Shown here: piece after piece, positions 37,038 through 47,871 of the stretch | How positions within the stretch are numbered: position 1 is the first letter of the stretch | Layout of the letters: each line of letters opens with the position of its first letter | Origin: Pseudomarimonas arenosa | GTDB lineage: Bacteria; Pseudomonadota; Gammaproteobacteria; Xanthomonadales; Xanthomonadaceae | DNA: 64,000 bases | Direction: 5' to 3' | Assembly: GCF_014841215.1 (NCBI RefSeq) | Contig: NZ_JACYTR010000016.1 | Coordinates: 34,061-98,060, forward strand | Notes under the pieces: model-generated | What the model was told of the DNA's origin: nothing | Database searches by the model: none | What the model saw: the letters and a program-made list of their open reading frames with translations, nothing else | Program-made: the position numbers and the translations under genes

Positions 37038-37097
37038 ATTCTTACTACCAAACAAGGGTTTCAGCGCAAGACGCAACAGCATGACTAGCGGTAGCTT

Positions 37098-37643
37098 TTA
37101 GAACGGAATATCGTCGTCGTTGAAATCCGGCTCCTGCGGCGGCGCCGAACGCTGGCCGCCACCGGCACCGCCGGCACCACCGCCACGCTGACCACCGTAG
37201 CCGCCACGGTCGCCGCCGCGATCTCCGCCACCGCCACCACCGTAGTTACCGCGGCCGCCACCTTCACTGCTGCGGCTGCCAGCGCCGCCGCCACCGCCGC
37301 CCTCACCGCGACCGCCCAGCATCTGCATCTCGTTGGCGATGATGTCGGTGGTATAGCGCTCGACGCCTTCCTTGTCGGTGTATTTGTCGGTGCGCAGACT
37401 GCCCTCGACGTAGACCTGGGAGCCCTTGCGCAGGTACTCACCGGCGATTTCGGCGAGGCGGCCGAAGAACTTGATGCGATGCCACTCGGTGCGCTCCTGC
37501 ATTTCACCGCTCTGCTTGTCGCGCCAGCTCTCTGAGGTGGCGATGCGGATCGAAGTGATCGCGCTGCCGCCGGCTGTGTAGCGGGTTTCCGGATCGGCCC
37601 CCAGGTTGCCGACGAGAATGACCTTATTGATTCCACGCGCCAT
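37098..37643 (-). CDS. ssb: Single-stranded DNA-binding protein
   Basis: 181 aa from ATG at 37643 with GAGGA upstream. OB-fold N-terminal domain ([75 protein letters not shown]), a Gly/Arg-rich flexible linker and the acidic tip DFNDDDIPF that docks partner proteins. It coats ssDNA in replication and repair. Divergent from ispB across 148 bases. Confidence 0.97.
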   Translation of the reverse strand: MARGINKVILVGNLGADPETRYTAGGSAITSIRIATSESWRDKQSGEMQERTEWHRIKFFGRLAEIAGEYLRKGSQVYVEGSLRTDKYTDKEGVERYTTDIIANEMQMLGGRGEGGGGGGAGSRSSEGGGRGNYGGGGGGDRGGDRGGYGGQRGGGAGGAGGGQRSAPPQEPDFNDDDIPF

Positions 37644-37776
37644 GCTTGATCCTCTTTGACGAAAGCTGCGGCCGGAGCGGCCGTTCAAAGCAGCCTAGTA
37701 TAGAGCCAGCCGGGAATCCGTCAGACTTCGGCGCTCGATTCTGTAGGATTTTGCCGAATCCAGCACACAGGGCCCG

Positions 37777-37782
37777 TATAAT
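37777..37782 (+). promoter_or_regulatory. Consensus -10 box TATAAT of ispB
   Basis: A perfect TATAAT ends nine bases before the ispB ATG at 37792, so transcription would begin around 37789 and the message would have almost no leader. A partial -35 (TTGCCG at 37751) is 20 bases upstream. Confidence 0.55.
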
Positions 37783-37791
37783 CCGGCGCCC

Positions 37792-38796
37792 ATGAGCGCT
37801 TCTCTTGCCCCCACCCCATCCAATCTCCCCACATTGCTTGAAATTCAGGCACTTGCTGGCCCTGACATGCAGGCCGTGGACGCATTGATCCGTGCCCGAT
37901 TGGCCTCGGATGTGGTGTTGATCAATCAGGTTGCCGAACACATCATCGCCGCTGGCGGCAAACGCCTGCGCCCGATGCTGCTGCTGTTGGCCGCACGATC
38001 GCTGGGCTATGAGGGTAACCAGCAGCATCAATTGGCAGCAGTGGTCGAGTTCATCCATACCGCCACCCTGCTGCACGACGATGTGGTCGACGAATCCGAC
38101 CTGCGGCGCGGCCGCAGCACAGCCAATGCCGTTTGGGGCAATGCTGCCAGCGTGCTGGTCGGCGATTTCCTCTACTCGCGCAGTTTTCAGCTGATGGTCG
38201 AGCTGGAACGCATGGCGGTCATGCAGATTCTGGCCGACACCACCAATGCGATCGCCGAAGGCGAAGTGCTGCAGCTGTTGCACGTACACAACCCTGATAC
38301 CGATGAAGCGGCCTATCTGCGGGTAATCGAGCGCAAGACGGCGGTGCTGTTCGCTGCCGCCACCCGGCTCGGCGCCGTGCTGGCCGATGCCGATCCGGCC
38401 ACCGAAGCCGCCATGCAGGAGTACGGCCTACAACTCGGCTTTGCCTTTCAGATCGCCGATGACGTGCTCGACTACGTCTCCGATGCCGACACCCTGGGCA
38501 AGAACCTCGGCGATGATCTGGCCGAAGGCAAGGCCACCCTGCCCCTGATCCACGCTCTGCAACACAGCGACGCCGCCACCCGCGAACGGTTGCAGACGAT
38601 CATCGCCAATGGCGATGCCGACGCCTTTCCGGACGTACTCGCCGCCATCCAAGCCGCCGGCAGCATCGACTACGCCATGCAGCGCGCTCGCGACCATGTC
38701 GCCGCCGCCCTCTTAGCGCTGGAGGGCATGCCCGACAATCCCTATAGCCGCGCGCTGCGCGGCCTGGCTCGCTACGCCGTTGAACGGCGCCATTGA
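37792..38796 (+). CDS. ispB: Octaprenyl (polyprenyl) diphosphate synthase
   Basis: 334 aa. Trans-prenyltransferase motifs: GGKRLRPMLLLLAA, the first Asp-rich motif LLHDDVVDESDLRRG, NAASVLVGDFLYSRSFQLM, and the second Asp-rich motif FQIADDVLDYVSDADTLGKNLGDDL. It extends FPP with IPP to make the quinone side chain. It matches E. coli IspB along the whole length, with about 11 extra residues at the N terminus. The start codon is only nine bases after a TATAAT box. In many relatives it sits by rplU-rpmA-obg; these are absent here. Confidence 0.95.
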   Translation: MSASLAPTPSNLPTLLEIQALAGPDMQAVDALIRARLASDVVLINQVAEHIIAAGGKRLRPMLLLLAARSLGYEGNQQHQLAAVVEFIHTATLLHDDVVDESDLRRGRSTANAVWGNAASVLVGDFLYSRSFQLMVELERMAVMQILADTTNAIAEGEVLQLLHVHNPDTDEAAYLRVIERKTAVLFAAATRLGAVLADADPATEAAMQEYGLQLGFAFQIADDVLDYVSDADTLGKNLGDDLAEGKATLPLIHALQHSDAATRERLQTIIANGDADAFPDVLAAIQAAGSIDYAMQRARDHVAAALLALEGMPDNPYSRALRGLARYAVERRH

Positions 38797-38860
38797 CCCT
38801 TAACAGAGAGATACACCACAACGCCGTTCGCCCTGGCGGGCGTTCGCAGCGCCACAGGGG

Positions 38861-39208
38861 TCATTCGAGTATCGACCGAACCGCTTCGAGCGCCTCCTGA
38901 ACCACCAAAGAAGGCGCCTTCTCAACACGCTTGAAGGTTCGCGCTCGCGCGTCGACGGTGCGGGTTTGATCGCATAGGATGATGCCCTGCGTGCGCGTGC
39001 CGGTGCCCATCAGCGTCACGCTGAAGCCGGTTTCGCGCGCCGCCGCGCCACCTTGTGTGATAGGCGCGACCAGGAGCAATCCGGACGCCTTGTTGAAGGC
39101 ATCGGCCGACAGCACCAATACCGGGCGCGCGCCGCGAATCTCACGACCGTGGGTCGGGTCCAGGCTTAGTTCGAGGATGTCACCGCGCTGCGGAATGCCG
39201 CGGCTCAC
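38861..39208 (-). CDS. chpB: ChpB/MazF-family endoribonuclease toxin
   Basis: 115 aa. PemK/MazF fold: QRGDILELSLDPTHGREIRGARPVLVLS, LLLVAPITQGGAAARETGFSVTL and TQGIILCDQTRTVDARARTFKRVEKA match E. coli ChpB in order and spacing. It should cut mRNA and arrest growth when free of antitoxin. GTG start overlaps the antitoxin stop (GTGA), so synthesis is coupled. It ends convergent with ispB, 64 bases away. Confidence 0.92.
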   Translation of the reverse strand: MSRGIPQRGDILELSLDPTHGREIRGARPVLVLSADAFNKASGLLLVAPITQGGAAARETGFSVTLMGTGTRTQGIILCDQTRTVDARARTFKRVEKAPSLVVQEALEAVRSILE

Positions 39209-39456
39209 AGGGATTCACGCCCCGCTGGTGAGTCCTCAAGCCAGGCATCGTCGCGCTGCCACGCCGCCGGCGACTTCGGACTCTCCGCGAGACGTTCGGC
39301 CAAGCTGCGCCGAGCGGGCGTGACGGACAAACTGCGGCCATTGAGTGACAGCTCGACAACCGAACCGGCATCGACCGCTAGCGAGTCGACGATGGCTTTC
39401 GGGATCGAGAGAATGACAGAGCCGCCTGAACGACGAAGGGTAGCGGTACAACTCAT
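39205..39456 (-). CDS. chpS: ChpS/MazE-family antitoxin
   Basis: 83 aa. N-terminal AbrB/SpoVT-type swapped-hairpin DNA-binding domain (TLRRSGGSVILSIPKAIVDSLAVDAGSVVELSLNGRSLSVTP), then a flexible acidic tail for toxin binding (WQRDDAWLEDSPAGRESL) like E. coli ChpS (STPAGDEIW). It is first in the operon, as usual for type II systems, and should bind the palindrome at 39474-39491 to repress itself. Confidence 0.92.
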   Translation of the reverse strand: MSCTATLRRSGGSVILSIPKAIVDSLAVDAGSVVELSLNGRSLSVTPARRSLAERLAESPKSPAAWQRDDAWLEDSPAGRESL

Positions 39457-39473
39457 TGCGGGACCATGGACTT

Positions 39474-39491
39474 GTTTTACTGCAGTAAAAC
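39474..39491. promoter_or_regulatory. 18-bp perfect palindrome, probable ChpS/ChpB operator
   Basis: GTTTTACTGCAGTAAAAC is fully self-complementary and lies 17 bases upstream of the antitoxin ATG, in an otherwise GC-rich region. This is the expected place for autorepression by an AbrB-type antitoxin. The 39492-39650 remainder shows no gene. Confidence 0.72.
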
Positions 39492-39650
39492 ATACGCCGT
39501 TCGGCTCGTACCGGCAAGGCGTCCGCTGCTAGCCTGCATTTCTCATAGCTATTTGTAGCGAGGCCGTCGAGACGCCGTCACGGAGGGAGCAGCGTGCGCC
39601 CATGATGTGTGTATCGGCGGCCGCAGTGGAGGGGCAACAAGAAAGACGCT

Positions 39651-40211
39651 CTACCCCCACAAATCCGCCTGCCGCTCCCCACGCAGGCGTCGCTCGTGCG
39701 CCAGCAGCCAGGCCTTGCAGGCCAGCCCACCAGCAAAACCGGTCAGCGAGCCGTCGCGGCCGATGACCCGATGACAGGGCAGAACGATCGGCAAGGGATT
39801 GGCGCCATTTGCCGCGCCCACCGCGCGCACCGCCCTGGGTCGGCCGATCTTGGCCGCCATGGCGGAATAACTCATGGTTTCACCATAGGGAATTTCGGCC
39901 AGCGCCCACCACACCGCGCACTGGAAATCGGTGCCGGTGGGCGACAGGGGCAGATCGAACTGGCGCAATTCGCCGGCAAAATAGGCCTGCAGCTGGGTCA
40001 GGAACGGGCGCAGCCGGCGCGGGTCGCGCGGGATATCGGCATCGCTGGCCAAGGGCCGTCCTTGCGGCAGACGCAGCGCGCGCAATCCAACCTCATCGGC
40101 GATCAGGATCAGTTCGCCGACCGGCGTCTCCAGTTCGGCCCGCACCCTGCCTGCGGCATGCGCCTTGCGCGGTGGCAAGCGGGTACTTGCTACGGCTGAG
40201 GAATGATTCAC
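39651..40211 (-). CDS. ogt: O6-methylguanine-DNA methyltransferase (Ogt type)
   Basis: 186 aa. Contains the suicide Cys motif LPIVLPCHRVIGRDGSLTGFAGG and the helix-turn-helix DNA-binding segment FQCAVWWALAEIPYGETMSYSAMAAKIGRPRAVRAVGAANGANPLP. It transfers alkyl groups from O6-alkylguanine to its own Cys. The GTG start overlaps the stop of the Ada-AlkA gene (GTGA). No Ada N-terminal zinc domain is on this chain; that domain is on the upstream partner. Confidence 0.94.
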   Translation of the reverse strand: MNHSSAVASTRLPPRKAHAAGRVRAELETPVGELILIADEVGLRALRLPQGRPLASDADIPRDPRRLRPFLTQLQAYFAGELRQFDLPLSPTGTDFQCAVWWALAEIPYGETMSYSAMAAKIGRPRAVRAVGAANGANPLPIVLPCHRVIGRDGSLTGFAGGLACKAWLLAHERRLRGERQADLWG

Positions 40212-41695
40212 GGCTGCCCTCCTTTCGACTTAACGCTTGGCTTATTCGCACTGGCGGACTCGCTCTGCGCCCGCCAGAGCTGGATTACGGCGTAGGCCCG
40301 CCACGGACGCCAGGCCTCGGCATGTTGCCGCACCCGCCGCTCGTTCGGCAGCATGGCCGACGCCGAAAGCGCTCGCGCCATGGCCTTGCGCACCACCAGA
40401 TCACCGCCAGGAAACGCATCGGGATGATGCAGAACGCGCATGCCCATGTACGCGGCGGTCCACGGGCCGATGCCCGGCACCTGCTGGCACTGCGCCAGCC
40501 AATCCGACAAGGGCTGCGGTGCTTCCAGGTCGAGACTGCCCTCCGCCACCGCACGCCCCAGGCTGCGCAGACTGTTCACCCGCTGCGAGGTCAGGCCGAG
40601 GCCGTCGAAATCCAGCTCGGCCAGTTCGGCCGGTCGTGGAAATCCCTCGGCATCGGCGAACTGTTCGGCGCAGCGCGTCATCAGTCGGATGGCCAGGGTT
40701 CGAGCGGCGGCCACACTGATCTGCTGCCCCAGGATGGCGCGCACCGCCCCTTCAAAGCCATCGAACATGCCGGGCAAACGCAGCCCCGGTTGAACCTGCA
40801 GGAGACGCTGCAGTATCGGATCGCTGCCGAGTTGCTCGGCAATGCAGGCCGGATCGGCATTGACGTCGAACACCCGCCGCACGCGGCGCAACAGGTCGGG
40901 AATGCGCGCTGCTTTCACACCCTGCAGGCTGACCCGAATGGCACAGCGCTCGGGCACGTCCACCACATCGAGTTGCGCTGCAGCGCCGAGCTGTCGCCGC
41001 CAGCAACCGCCTTCCACCCATTCCAACCCAGGCAGGGCCCGTGCGGCAAGAAATTCCAAATGGGCAGTGAAATCGAACGGCGGCCGGTAGCCGAGCAGCA
41101 ACTCGATCCGCTCCGGCGCGGTCGAGATCTGCTCCGACTGCTTGCGCAGTGCGGTGGGCGGCATGCCGCAGGCATCGTGGAACGCCTGGTTAAAGCGGCG
41201 CAGACTGGCAAAGCCGGCCGCCAGCGCCACCTCGGTGACCGGCAACCGGGTTTCGGCCAGCAACTGCTTGGCCAGCAACAAGCGCTGATTGGCGTGCAGG
41301 GCCAGCGGACCGATGCCCATCTGCTGCTCAAACTGACGACGCAGATGGCGGTCGCTGACCCCGACCCGCTCGGCCAGTTCAGCCACCGAGTGCTCGGCCA
41401 GAAAACCTTCGCCGACCCGCTTCAGCGCCAGATCGAAGGCCTGCTCGCCGTAACTGCGCAGGCCCGGCGCGCGCTCGGGACGACAACGCAGACAGGGTCG
41501 AAACCCAGCAGCAGCAGCCGCCGCGGCCTGGGTGAAATAACGCACGTTCGACTCCCGCGCCAACGGCGCCGGGCACACCGGCCGGCAGTAGATGCCGGTC
41601 GATTTGACCGCCACCACGAACATGCCATCAAACCGCGCATCGCGCGCCAAGCGTGCGCGAGACCAGCGTTCGGTGGCGGTGTGCGAGATGTCCAT
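40208..41695 (-). CDS. AdaA-AraC-AlkA fusion: methylphosphotriester sensor and 3-methyladenine glycosylase
   Basis: 495 aa. The N-terminal Ada zinc domain has the four Cys ligands C37, C41, C68 and C71 (IYCRPVCPAP, RPCLRCRPE), the sensor that accepts methyl from phosphotriesters. An AraC-type HTH follows (about 85-190). The C-terminal half is an AlkA glycosylase with AlkA_N, then the helix-hairpin-helix and catalytic Asp in VPGIGPWTAAYMGMRVLHHPDAFPGGD. It joins sensing, gene activation and base excision of alkylated purines in one chain, and is co-translated with ogt. Known as a fused Ada-AlkA type in several bacteria. Confidence 0.93.
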   Translation of the reverse strand: MDISHTATERWSRARLARDARFDGMFVVAVKSTGIYCRPVCPAPLARESNVRYFTQAAAAAAAGFRPCLRCRPERAPGLRSYGEQAFDLALKRVGEGFLAEHSVAELAERVGVSDRHLRRQFEQQMGIGPLALHANQRLLLAKQLLAETRLPVTEVALAAGFASLRRFNQAFHDACGMPPTALRKQSEQISTAPERIELLLGYRPPFDFTAHLEFLAARALPGLEWVEGGCWRRQLGAAAQLDVVDVPERCAIRVSLQGVKAARIPDLLRRVRRVFDVNADPACIAEQLGSDPILQRLLQVQPGLRLPGMFDGFEGAVRAILGQQISVAAARTLAIRLMTRCAEQFADAEGFPRPAELAELDFDGLGLTSQRVNSLRSLGRAVAEGSLDLEAPQPLSDWLAQCQQVPGIGPWTAAYMGMRVLHHPDAFPGGDLVVRKAMARALSASAMLPNERRVRQHAEAWRPWRAYAVIQLWRAQSESASANKPSVKSKGGQP

Positions 41696-41786
41696 GCAGC
41701 CATCTTAGGCTGGAATAGGGCAGCGGACTCGCCGTTTTCGGACAGGGTGATTGACGCAGTACTCCCCTCTCCCATCGGGAGAGATC

Positions 41787-42180
41787 GATGCGCACTGACA
41801 ACGCGCGCCGGCTGGCGCCCGGAACTCCCTCCCCGATGCTCGGGGAGGGCCGGGGTGGGGTTAGGGAGCCGATCTTTGCCTGCCCAGGGGCCTCGCACAG
41901 CGAGGTTCCTGGCTAGACCGATGCGCACTGACAACGCGCGCCGGCTGGCGCCCGGAACTCCCTCCCCGATGTTCGGGGAGGGCCGGGGTGGGGTTAGGGA
42001 GCCGATCTTTGCCTGCCCAGTGGCCTCGCATAGCGAGGTTCCTGGCTAGACCGATGCGCACTGACAACACGCGCCGGCTGGCGCCCGGAACTCCCTCCCC
42101 AATGTTCGGGGAGGGCCGGGGCGGGGTTAGGGAGCCGATCTTTGCCTGCCCAGGGGCCTCGCATAGCGAGGTTCCTGGGT
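41787..42180. repeat. Three tandem copies of a 133-bp structured repeat
   Basis: Copies begin with GATGCGCACTGACAAC at 41787, 41920 and 42053; the third ends near 42180. Each has hairpins CTCCCCGA-TGC-TCGGGGAG (or -TGT-) and CCTCGC-ACA-GCGAGG (or -ATA-). Copies differ at a handful of bases. A related CTCTCCC-ATC-GGGAGAG hairpin is just upstream at 41767-41783. The array fills most of the 569-bp gap (41696-42264) between murD2 and the Ada-AlkA gene, both on the minus strand. 133 is not a multiple of three and no convincing gene crosses it. Confidence 0.93.
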
Positions 42181-42264
42181 AGGGGCCGGGGGTGAGGGTC
42201 GGGCGAAGCAGACGTACCAGGGCCAAATCGAAGCCGACCCAATCGGACTCATCTCGACACCCAC

Positions 42265-43624
42265 TCAAGCAATCCCCAACCCCCCAATCGCTCTGGCCTC
42301 CGCCGCAAACCCCGCCGCGGCTGCAAATGCGGCGCCGCGTGCGGTGTAGTCCTTGAACTCGGGAAAGCTCGGCGCGCCGGGTGATAGCAGGACAACACCA
42401 CCACCCGGCAGGGCGGCGCGAGCCTGCCCCACCGCGGCTTGCAGATCCTGGGTTTGCAATACATCGAGATTCGGCAAGGCTTGACGCAGCTGGGCGGCGA
42501 TGCGCGGGCCGTTGGCGCCGCGACAGATCACCCGCAGCACTGGCTGTTGCTGCAGGTATTCGACGAACGGCGTCCAATCGAGGCCGCGGTCATAGCCGCC
42601 GACCAGGATGGCGACCGGCTGGCCGGCAAAGCAGCGCAAGGCGGCTATGCTGGCGTGCGGCGTGGTGGCAATCGAGTCATCGACGAATCGAACCCCATTG
42701 CTCGCGCCGATGATCTGCAGGCGATGTGGCAAGGCGGTGAAACTGCAAGCTGTATCGATCAGCCGGGGCTGCTGCAAGCCGGCGGCCTCGATCACCGCCA
42801 TGGCCGCGCATAGATTGGCAGCATTGTGGGTGCCGGCGATCGGTAGCCGATCGATTGGCAGCATAGGCTGCGCGCGCTGACATACCGCGTCATCGCGCAG
42901 ATGCCAGCCGTCTTCGCGACCGAACCAGCGCACCTCGGTGATCGCTGGATCGATCTGTTCAGCGGCGAGACGCAGGCGCTGATCCTGCCAGTTGAGTACG
43001 GCAATACGCGGCTGCGCCTGAGTGATCAGCTTCAGCTTGTCCTCGATATAGCGCTGCTCATTGCCGTGCCAATCGAGGTGCTCGGCATACAGATTCAGCA
43101 CCAGTGCGACATCGGGCCGCACGGCGTCGCCGGTCTGATAGCTGGACAGCTCGATCGCCCACACGGCTGGCATCAAGGGCGGGTTCAGCAGCTCGAGCAA
43201 GGGCAGGCCGATATTGCCGGCCAGGCCGACCAGCACGCCGCGCTGGCGCAGCACGTGGGCGATCAGGGCGGTGGTCGAGCTCTTGCCCTTGCTACCGGTC
43301 ACGCAAAGCTTGATGCCGGGCAGCTGCTCGGCAAACCACAGCCCGGTGCCGCTGGTGACGTGCACACCGCGCTCCCGAGCCTGCAGACAAACAGGGTGAT
43401 AAGCGCTGATGCCGGGCGACTTGATCACCCAGTCGAACTCGACCAGCCGTTCCAGCGTCGGCTCATCCCAGACCTGCAGATGCGCATCGCGTAGCTCGTC
43501 GGCGGCGAAATGCTCGGCTCGCGGGCAAAACAGGCTCAGCGCTTTGGTCGGAAACTGTGCTCGCAGCGCGCGCCAGCTGGCACGGCCTTCGCGACCGAAG
43601 CCCCACAGGGCGACGCGTTGATCT

Positions 43625-43644
<20 letters not shown>
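42265..43644 (-). CDS. murD2: UDP-MurNAc-L-alanine:L-glutamate ligase (MurD2)
   Basis: 459 aa from ATG at 43644 (MRVSGLEDQRVALWGFGREG). Mur ligase architecture: Rossmann-like N domain, ATP-binding GSKGKSSTTALIAHVL, AGNIGLPLL, ELSSYQT, NLYAEHLDWHGNEQRYIEDK and the C domain with DDSIATTP and GGYDRGLDW. By sequence it is a MurD relative. Placement directly after murL (20-base overlap) identifies it as MurD2, which in Xanthomonas oryzae adds L-glutamate instead of D-glutamate to UDP-MurNAc-L-Ala. The assignment to L-Glu rests on the neighbour, not on a residue I can point to. Confidence 0.88.
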
Positions 43645-44978
<1,334 letters not shown>

Positions 44979-44986
<8 letters not shown>

Positions 44987-47591
44987 CCAACACGTCCTCA
45001 ATCGGCAGCTCACGCAGGTTGTAGCGGCTGGCCATCACCGCGCCGTACGCCCCGGCGTGGGCAATCAACAGGCAATCACCGGGTACAGTGGCGGCAGGCA
45101 GACGTCGCCGCCGCGCCAGCACATCACCGGTCTCACAAATCGGCCCCACCACGTCGACCTCGCCATCCACTGCCTCGTCCAAACGACTCAGGTTCTGTAC
45201 CCAATGCCAGGCGCCGTACAGCGCGGGGCGCAACAGTGTATGCATTCCTGCGTCGATGCCTACCCTTCTGACCCCGGCCTTGCTCACCACCTGGGTGACG
45301 GTCGCCAGCAACGCGCCCGACTCGGCCACCAGATAGCGCCCCGGCTCGACCCACAGCTGATAGTGCGGCCAGTTCTGTTTCAGCTCGGCAAGCGCGGCGG
45401 CGTAGCCTTCGAGATCGAACGGATCGGCACCCGGCTCATAGGCCACGCCCAGGCCACCGCCGACGTCAACGAATTCAACGCTGCCGATGCTATCGGCGAT
45501 GCTGGCCAGGCGTGCATAAACCTCGCGCCAGTGTGCCGCTTCGGTGATGCCGCTGCCGATATGGGCGTGCAGACCGATGATCTGGATGCCCAGCGCCTGC
45601 GCCGCATCGAGCAGGCCGGGCAGGTCTTCCATGGTCAGGCCGAACTTGGCTTCACGCCCACCGGTGCGCACTTTCTCGTGATGGCCCTGGCCAAAGCCGG
45701 GGTCGATGCGCAGCAGCAGACGCTGAGCACGAAACACCTCCGGCCAGCGCTGCAGCAATTCGATATTGTCGATCGTGACAAAGGCGCCAAGCTGCAGCGC
45801 TGCCTGATACTCGGCCACCGGAGCGAAACTCGGAGTAAATAGCAGCCGGTCGGCGGCGAGCTCGGGCAGCGCCTGTTGCACGTGCTGCAGCTCGCCCAGG
45901 GAAACGCACTCAAAGCCGTAGCCCAGCCGCTCCAACTCAGCCAGGATGCGCGGATGGGGATTGGCCTTGATGGCATAAAAACGTCGATCGATCGCCTCGA
46001 TGGCGCGCAATTCTTCGGCCCGTTGGCGCACCGTTGGCAGGTGGTACACATAACGCGGCGTTTCGCCGGCATGCTGATCGAGCAGCCGTTGCGCCCGCGC
46101 CCGCCACCAGGGTTTGGCCGGCGCCGGCGTCGGCTGCTTCAACTGCCGCCAACTTGGCCCGAACACCCGCTCCTCGCCGATCGGCATGGCGCCAGAATGC
46201 ACCAGCAGTTCATGTAAATGCGGCAACAGCCCGGCTTCCAATGCCTCGTCGACGACAAAGGTGAGGTTGAGATCGTTCGAGCTCTGCGAGATCAGATGCA
46301 CGCGCTCGCGACCGAAGCTGGCCAGCACGCTGGACAGTCGATGCAGCAGGGAGCGCATGCCACGGCCGACCAGGGTGATGGCGGCGGTCGGCGCAATCAC
46401 CTTGACCCGGCAGATCGGTTCCAGATCGCGACACAGCGCATCGAGCACATTCGAATTGACCAGGTTGTCGCTGGGGTCGAGCGAGACCGTGACATTGGTC
46501 TCGGCCGAGCCGATCAAGTCGATTGATAGGCCGTGCTGCTTGAAGATGGCGAACACATCGGCCAGGAAGCCGACCTGCTGCCACATGCCGATCGATTCCA
46601 TCGACACCAGCACGATGCCCTTGCGCGAGCTGATTGCTTTAACACCCGGCAAGGTCACCGCAGAATCATCGATCACGGTGCCGGTGAGCTGCGGATTCTC
46701 GGTGTCGCGGATCCACAGCGGCACGCCAGCATCGCGACACGGGCCGATACAGCGCGGATGCAACACCTTGGCGCCGGTGGTGGCGATTTCCTGCGCTTCG
46801 GCAAAATCCAGCCGGGCCAGCAGCCGAGCCTGTGGTACTGCGCGCGGATTGGCACTGAACATGCCCGGCACATCAGTCCAGATTTCGACCCGGTCGGCAT
46901 TGAGCAAGGCACCGAAGTAGGCCGCCGAGGTGTCTGAACCGCCGCGGCCGAGAATGCAGGCCTGCCCCTCGGCATCGCGCGCGATAAAACCCTGGGTGAT
47001 CAGACAATCGCCCTGTTCAGCGAAGCGCTGCCGCCATTCGGCATCGCTATCGATTGAACAATTCACCGAAAGCCGTTTGGCCCATGCACTCTGATGCGGA
47101 AAGCTGCGCGCCCGCAGCCAGTCACGCGCATCGCACCAGCGCAGCGGCTCGCCGGTACGTGACAGGTAAGCGCTGCCGAGCCGGCTCGACAATAGTTCGC
47201 CCATCCCCAGCAACTCGGCCTGCCACAGCAACCGCCCCGCATCGTCGTCGATCGCCCGCGAGTCGCCCGCCAACGCCGCCAGTCGATCCAACAAATCGTT
47301 AAGTACTGCAGGGCCATCGAGCTCCAGCTCGGCGGCAAAGCGCAGATGGCGTTCGCGCAAACCTTCGGCTTGCAGCTGACGCGCATCGGGATCGACGCAA
47401 TCGGCAATCGCGGTCAGCGCATTGGTAACGCCGGACAAGGCCGACACCACCACCAGCACCCGTTTTCCCTCGTTCCGGCGCTCTTTGATGCGGGCACCGA
47501 TCTGGTCCCAACGAGCACGGGTGGAAACACTGGTGCCGCCAAACTTGAGCACAACCCAAGGCGGCGCGGTGACTGCGCTGTATGCGTTCAT
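44979..47591 (-). CDS. lysAC: Bifunctional aspartate kinase / diaminopimelate decarboxylase
   Basis: 870 aa natural fusion. N-terminal aspartokinase (VVLKFGGTSVSTRARW, GRGGSDTSAAYFGALL, then ACT domains about residues 300-460). C-terminal PLP-dependent DAP decarboxylase from about residue 510: FYAIKANPHPRILAELERLGYGFECVSLGE, GLHAHIGSGI, VDVGGGLGVAYEPG, VEPGRYLVAESGALL and ICETGDVLARRRRLP. It catalyses the first step towards diaminopimelate/lysine and the last step to lysine. The fusion is typical of Xanthomonadales. First gene of lysAC-murL-murD2. Confidence 0.95.
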
Positions 47592-47824
47592 TCCTGTTTA
47601 CCGAACGGCCTCGACCGGCCACGTTGCAGCGCAGCATGACAAAACCGAAGTGAAGACGCTAGGCGCCAGCCAGGGCTCGTGATTCTAAGCAAATTCGCGC
47701 CGGGGCCATCGGCGAACTGGAACCGGACCTGGGTTAACGCGCCCCCGGCACAGCCGAAGGGTGCTCGCTCGGCGCGGGAACCAAACGACACGCTTTGCCG
47801 AGGCTAGCCCGGATAGCGAAAAAG

Positions 47825-47848
47825 AAAAGGGCGCCAGGGCGCCCTTTT
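47825..47848 (-). terminator. Intrinsic terminator after the glycine-zipper gene
   Basis: Perfect 11-bp inverted repeat AAAAGGGCGCC/GGCGCCCTTTT with a two-base loop; on the minus strand a further T-rich stretch (CTTTTTC) follows. It starts 23 bases after the stop of the gene at 47872. The remaining 47592-47824 gap holds no gene; it should contain the lysAC promoter. Confidence 0.88.
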
Positions 47849-47871
47849 GCTTTCGCTCGATCCCTACCGCC

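Noticed and set aside
39809..42049. 746-codon + frame opposite the Ada-AlkA gene
   Set aside because: Antisense to genes with full domain signatures; no domain seen and very Arg/Pro/Gly-rich.
41861..42577. 238-codon minus-strand frame and several + frames over the 133-bp repeats
   Set aside because: They cross the murD2 3' end antisense or out of frame, and change frame from copy to copy.
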